NCBI GenBank assembly: GCA_046728115.1
Contig: JBKPDW010000258.1
Span: 1-28,154, forward strand
Direction: 5' to 3'
Length of the DNA: 28,154 nt
Source of the DNA: CAVSWN01 sp046728115
GTDB lineage: Bacteria > Acidobacteriota > Vicinamibacteria > Vicinamibacterales > CAVVIG01
Below the pieces are notes generated by a model that was not told the origin of the DNA, did no database searches, and was given only the letters and a program-made list of their open reading frames with translations. Every line of letters begins with the position of its first letter. The stretch's first letter is position 1. Below, piece by piece: positions 25,501 through 28,154 of the stretch. The translations under genes were made by a program, and so were the position numbers.

Positions 25501-28154
25501 TCAGTCTTCGAGTTCGTGAGCGGGAACGATTTGCCAGCGCATCCGGCTTCGATTGATCGTCTTGAGAACACCCTGGTACTCGCTCCACGTGGTCACGGTG
25601 GGATCCACCATCGCTGCCGGCGCGTCGGCCGTCGGCACGATCGCCCAGCGGGCGGCCGCAATGGTTGCGGCACCTTCCACCGCGTCGTTGCGGAAGCGCG
25701 CCCGGCCGACGCGTCGCACCGGTGCACGGCCCGCGGCGCCGCTGCGCGCGAAGATCGGCAGCTCGGCGGCGGTCACCGTCTGCGGCGCAGGCGATGCTCC
25801 GGGCGGGACGGCCGGCGGCGGGCCGTCAAGTATGATCGGCACGTCCTTGTACTCGAGCGGCGCGGGAATCACCTGCGCCGGATCGAAAGAGGTGCCCGCT
25901 TCACCGAACACGGACCCGGCTTCCATCGATTCGAACGACGGCGCGGCGAGCTTCTCGTCATCGCTCATCTCGAAGAACTGGGCGGGCGCGAACGGCGCCT
26001 TGTGCGCGGAGCGCGGGAGTTCGGTTGTGCCAAGCGTCGCGGTGACCGCGAATTGTCGGGCGCCGGCCACCGGTGCGCCGCCGAAAAAGTCGATGTCACG
26101 AGACGTATTCAGCGGCACGACCAGCTGACTGACACGCATCTGGCCAAGCGGGTCGAGCACGATTGGCGCGCCTGCCCCCGCCGGCGGCAAACTGCGCAGC
26201 GCCACGCCGTGCGTCTGCGTCGCGCTGCGCTCGGTGCTCCAGCTGGTTGGTGACACGAGCGCCTGCGTGAGCTGCCCGAGCACGTTGACCGCCGGCGGCA
26301 GCGGCGGTCGTTCGCCCTTCACCAGCGTGGTGTCGAAGCGCACGCTGAAGTCGCACCACAGGATCTCGAAGGTCGCCTTCCCGCTGACCCGCAGCGGCCG
26401 CGGGCCTTCGAGCGAGCCCGTCAGTCCGACCATGAACAGGTTGTGCGAGCCGCGCTTCAGCTGCAGCCGCGCCTGGAAATCGGCGATGAAGTGCAGCGGC
26501 ATGAGCTGCACCAGCACGTCGAAGCCGACCTCACCCTCGACGCTGAAGCCGGCGGCGCTGGCGTAGAGCGCCGCCCGCGCGCCGAATTGCACCGTGTTGG
26601 ACGTGATCGCGAAATAGGCTTCGCAGATCAGGCGCGGGTTGTTGCCCGAGCTCAGCGCAATGGACACGCGCTCGAGCGCCGGACAGTTGGCCGGCGGCGC
26701 AAAACGCGGATTGAACCCGCCCACGGAGAGAATGAAGCTCGGATCGCCGCCGAAGCCGGCGCGCATCGCGGCGGATCCGGTGATCGGAAACTTCTGTGCG
26801 AGGCGCGAGTCCACGAGAACGGCATCGATTGCGGCCGTGCCGTCGTCGAAATCGATGACGCCCATCGCCTCCATGTTGAGTCGGATGAGATCGTTGTCCG
26901 GCGACGGCAACTGCGCGGTGATGCGGCCGAGCGCGAGCAGCCGCTGGCGCGACCCAAACTCCAGGATCAGCGCCAGGTCCATCAGGATGAGCGACGGCGT
27001 CAGCCACCCGATCTTGGCGAGAAGGCCCAGAAGATAACTGCCCTGGCGCGCCGGGAACGCGCTCGCGAGATTGCGGATCAACGCCGGCGCGTTGCCCACG
27101 GGATCGCGCGGGAACAGGAGCGTCGCCAGCGTGCCATTCTTCAGGCCCTGGCGCAGTGCATCCTGATCGAAGGTGCGGTTCACGCCCACCATGCCGCCGA
27201 TCCCCAGCAACCGGAATCCGAGGGGCAGCGGAATCGGCCGGAAGTCTTCCGCGGTGATGAAGACGATCAGCGAATAGCCACGGTTGCCATCTGGCATCCG
27301 CGTGGCGATCAGGCCGAAAGCCTTGAGGGTGATGTCGTCACGGAGCGAGAGCTGCATCGCTCCCGCGTAGAGACTTCGTGCTTCGTCCCTGAAGAGGAAC
27401 CCGCCGCCGGTGACGACACCACGCGCGTCGACGGAGAGGCCGATCCCTTTGGGGGGCATGAACCGGGCCGCGAGATCCACCGGTCCCAGGTTGCCGCGCG
27501 AGAACTTCAACGCCACCTCGGCGCCGACGTCAGCGACCGATGCGCTGACCGGTCCTATGCTCGCGCCACCAGAGAACCCGGCCGTGCCCGTCACGCCCTG
27601 TGGCCCGGCCTCGAGTGCGAGGGCAAGCGAGTCGACGCGCAACGGTCCCGCCTTCTGATGCAGGTCGAGCACCGTGCTCAGGCCCGCGCCTCCCTTGATG
27701 CTCAGGCCATCGCGATGCGACCAGCTCGCTTCGAGATCGACCGTCGCCGTGATCCCGTCCTTTGGAAGAATGGTCTCGAGAAAACCGTCCGCATCGTCGG
27801 ATGCAATATGGAGACGACCGTCTTCGAGCGTGAAGAGCAGCGACGGATTGAGATCGGCGGAGATGCCGAATCCCGCCGTCACGGCGGCGGCGTCGAATAC
27901 AACGCTTGGCGCGGAGAAGAGCGTCTGTCGTCCGCCAGCGGCGTCGGCATTGCGCAGCGCCATCGTGAACGCTCCGGCCGGCGCGCCGCTCGTCGCGGGG
28001 CCGCCATCGATCAGCCCCGTCAGGAATTCCGGATCCTTCCCGGCCCGGATCAGCAGCGCGATGCCGCCCTGCAACATCTCGGATCCAGACAGGACCAGCG
28101 AGAGATTGTCGGACAGATGGAAGCTCGCCTCGGTCGTGCCGAAGACGTATGGAG
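25501..28154 (-). CDS. Giant-operon protein 1: DUF6603 domain protein, N-terminus beyond window
   Basis: The reading frame is open to the right edge; about 883 residues are visible. The Met at 28077 is internal, because the 25 codons upstream continue naturally (VFGTTEASFHLSDNLSLVLS). I recognise DUF6603 from its blocks, numbered from that Met: NLGPVDLAARFMPPKGIGLS (~193-212) followed by GGGF, GFRLLGIGGMVGVNRT (~286-301), LFPRDPVGNAPALI (~320-333) and SVGGFNPRFAPP (~448-459). The domain is a long series of amphipathic beta strands with Gly-rich turns, barrel- or solenoid-like, of unknown function. The last ~270 residues form a second module containing QFFEMSDDEKLAAPSFE (~700-716). It is the most upstream operon gene visible, so the promoter is outside. 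No export signal can be judged. Confidence 0.88.
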   Translation of the reverse strand, partial: PYVFGTTEASFHLSDNLSLVLSGSEMLQGGIALLIRAGKDPEFLTGLIDGGPATSGAPAGAFTMALRNADAAGGRQTLFSAPSVVFDAAAVTAGFGISADLNPSLLFTLEDGRLHIASDDADGFLETILPKDGITATVDLEASWSHRDGLSIKGGAGLSTVLDLHQKAGPLRVDSLALALEAGPQGVTGTAGFSGGASIGPVSASVADVGAEVALKFSRGNLGPVDLAARFMPPKGIGLSVDARGVVTGGGFLFRDEARSLYAGAMQLSLRDDITLKAFGLIATRMPDGNRGYSLIVFITAEDFRPIPLPLGFRLLGIGGMVGVNRTFDQDALRQGLKNGTLATLLFPRDPVGNAPALIRNLASAFPARQGSYLLGLLAKIGWLTPSLILMDLALILEFGSRQRLLALGRITAQLPSPDNDLIRLNMEAMGVIDFDDGTAAIDAVLVDSRLAQKFPITGSAAMRAGFGGDPSFILSVGGFNPRFAPPANCPALERVSIALSSGNNPRLICEAYFAITSNTVQFGARAALYASAAGFSVEGEVGFDVLVQLMPLHFIADFQARLQLKRGSHNLFMVGLTGSLEGPRPLRVSGKATFEILWCDFSVRFDTTLVKGERPPLPPAVNVLGQLTQALVSPTSWSTERSATQTHGVALRSLPPAGAGAPIVLDPLGQMRVSQLVVPLNTSRDIDFFGGAPVAGARQFAVTATLGTTELPRSAHKAPFAPAQFFEMSDDEKLAAPSFESMEAGSVFGEAGTSFDPAQVIPAPLEYKDVPIILDGPPPAVPPGASPAPQTVTAAELPIFARSGAAGRAPVRRVGRARFRNDAVEGAATIAAARWAIVPTADAPAAMVDPTVTTWSEYQGVLKTINRSRMRWQIVPAHELED

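Noticed and set aside
15683..28154. Contractile injection system, type VI secretion or prophage
   Set aside because: No sheath, tube, spike, baseplate, AAA unfoldase, portal, terminase or integrase motif is visible in the four large proteins. The idea remains possible only if such genes lie beyond the right edge.

Overview
This is a GC-rich stretch of bacterial chromosome from a Gram-negative organism: two of its proteins look like outer-membrane beta-barrels and several carry Sec signal peptides. A large kinase-ATPase-TPR fusion, a patatin-barrel protein and many long antisense open frames would suit Acidobacteriota (Vicinamibacteria-like) or possibly Myxococcota. That is an inference from gene style; there is no rRNA or marker gene here. 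I found no tRNA, rRNA, CRISPR array, transposase, integrase or attachment site.

Layout. Positions 1-1864 (minus) hold most of a glycogen debranching enzyme (glgX), cut by the left edge. Divergent from it, 2152-5322 (plus) encodes an unusual 1056-residue protein that joins a type-3 copper tyrosinase domain to a von Willebrand factor A domain and a Cys/His-rich segment. A small secreted protein of unknown function (5399-5959, minus) follows. Next is a patatin phospholipase with a POTRA-like segment and a C-terminal barrel (6385-8577, plus), organised like a type Vd autotransporter. Positions 8601-13956 (minus) carry a stress and signalling group in transcription order: a GlsB/YeaQ-type small membrane protein, a 1127-residue Ser/Thr kinase-AAA-TPR regulator, a peroxiredoxin-like protein 9 bases downstream, and a secreted alpha/beta hydrolase. 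Two of these genes have a -10-like hexamer exactly 6 bases before the start codon and no good ribosome binding site, suggesting leaderless mRNAs. After a 750-base region without a convincing gene, a small outer-membrane barrel protein lies at 14707-15462 (plus).

The right half (15683-28154, minus) is one tight operon of four very large genes, separated by only 9-17 bases. In transcription order they are a DUF6603 protein (start beyond the window), a 913-residue protein, a 1505-residue protein and an 839-residue protein with an Ig-like N-terminus. None has a signal peptide or a membrane segment, and I recognise no enzyme. Such tight packing of giant proteins suggests they work together, perhaps as one large assembly. 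This is the best candidate in the window for an undescribed system. The operon converges on the barrel gene, and the 220 bases between them contain two nearly identical 57-base palindromic repeats.
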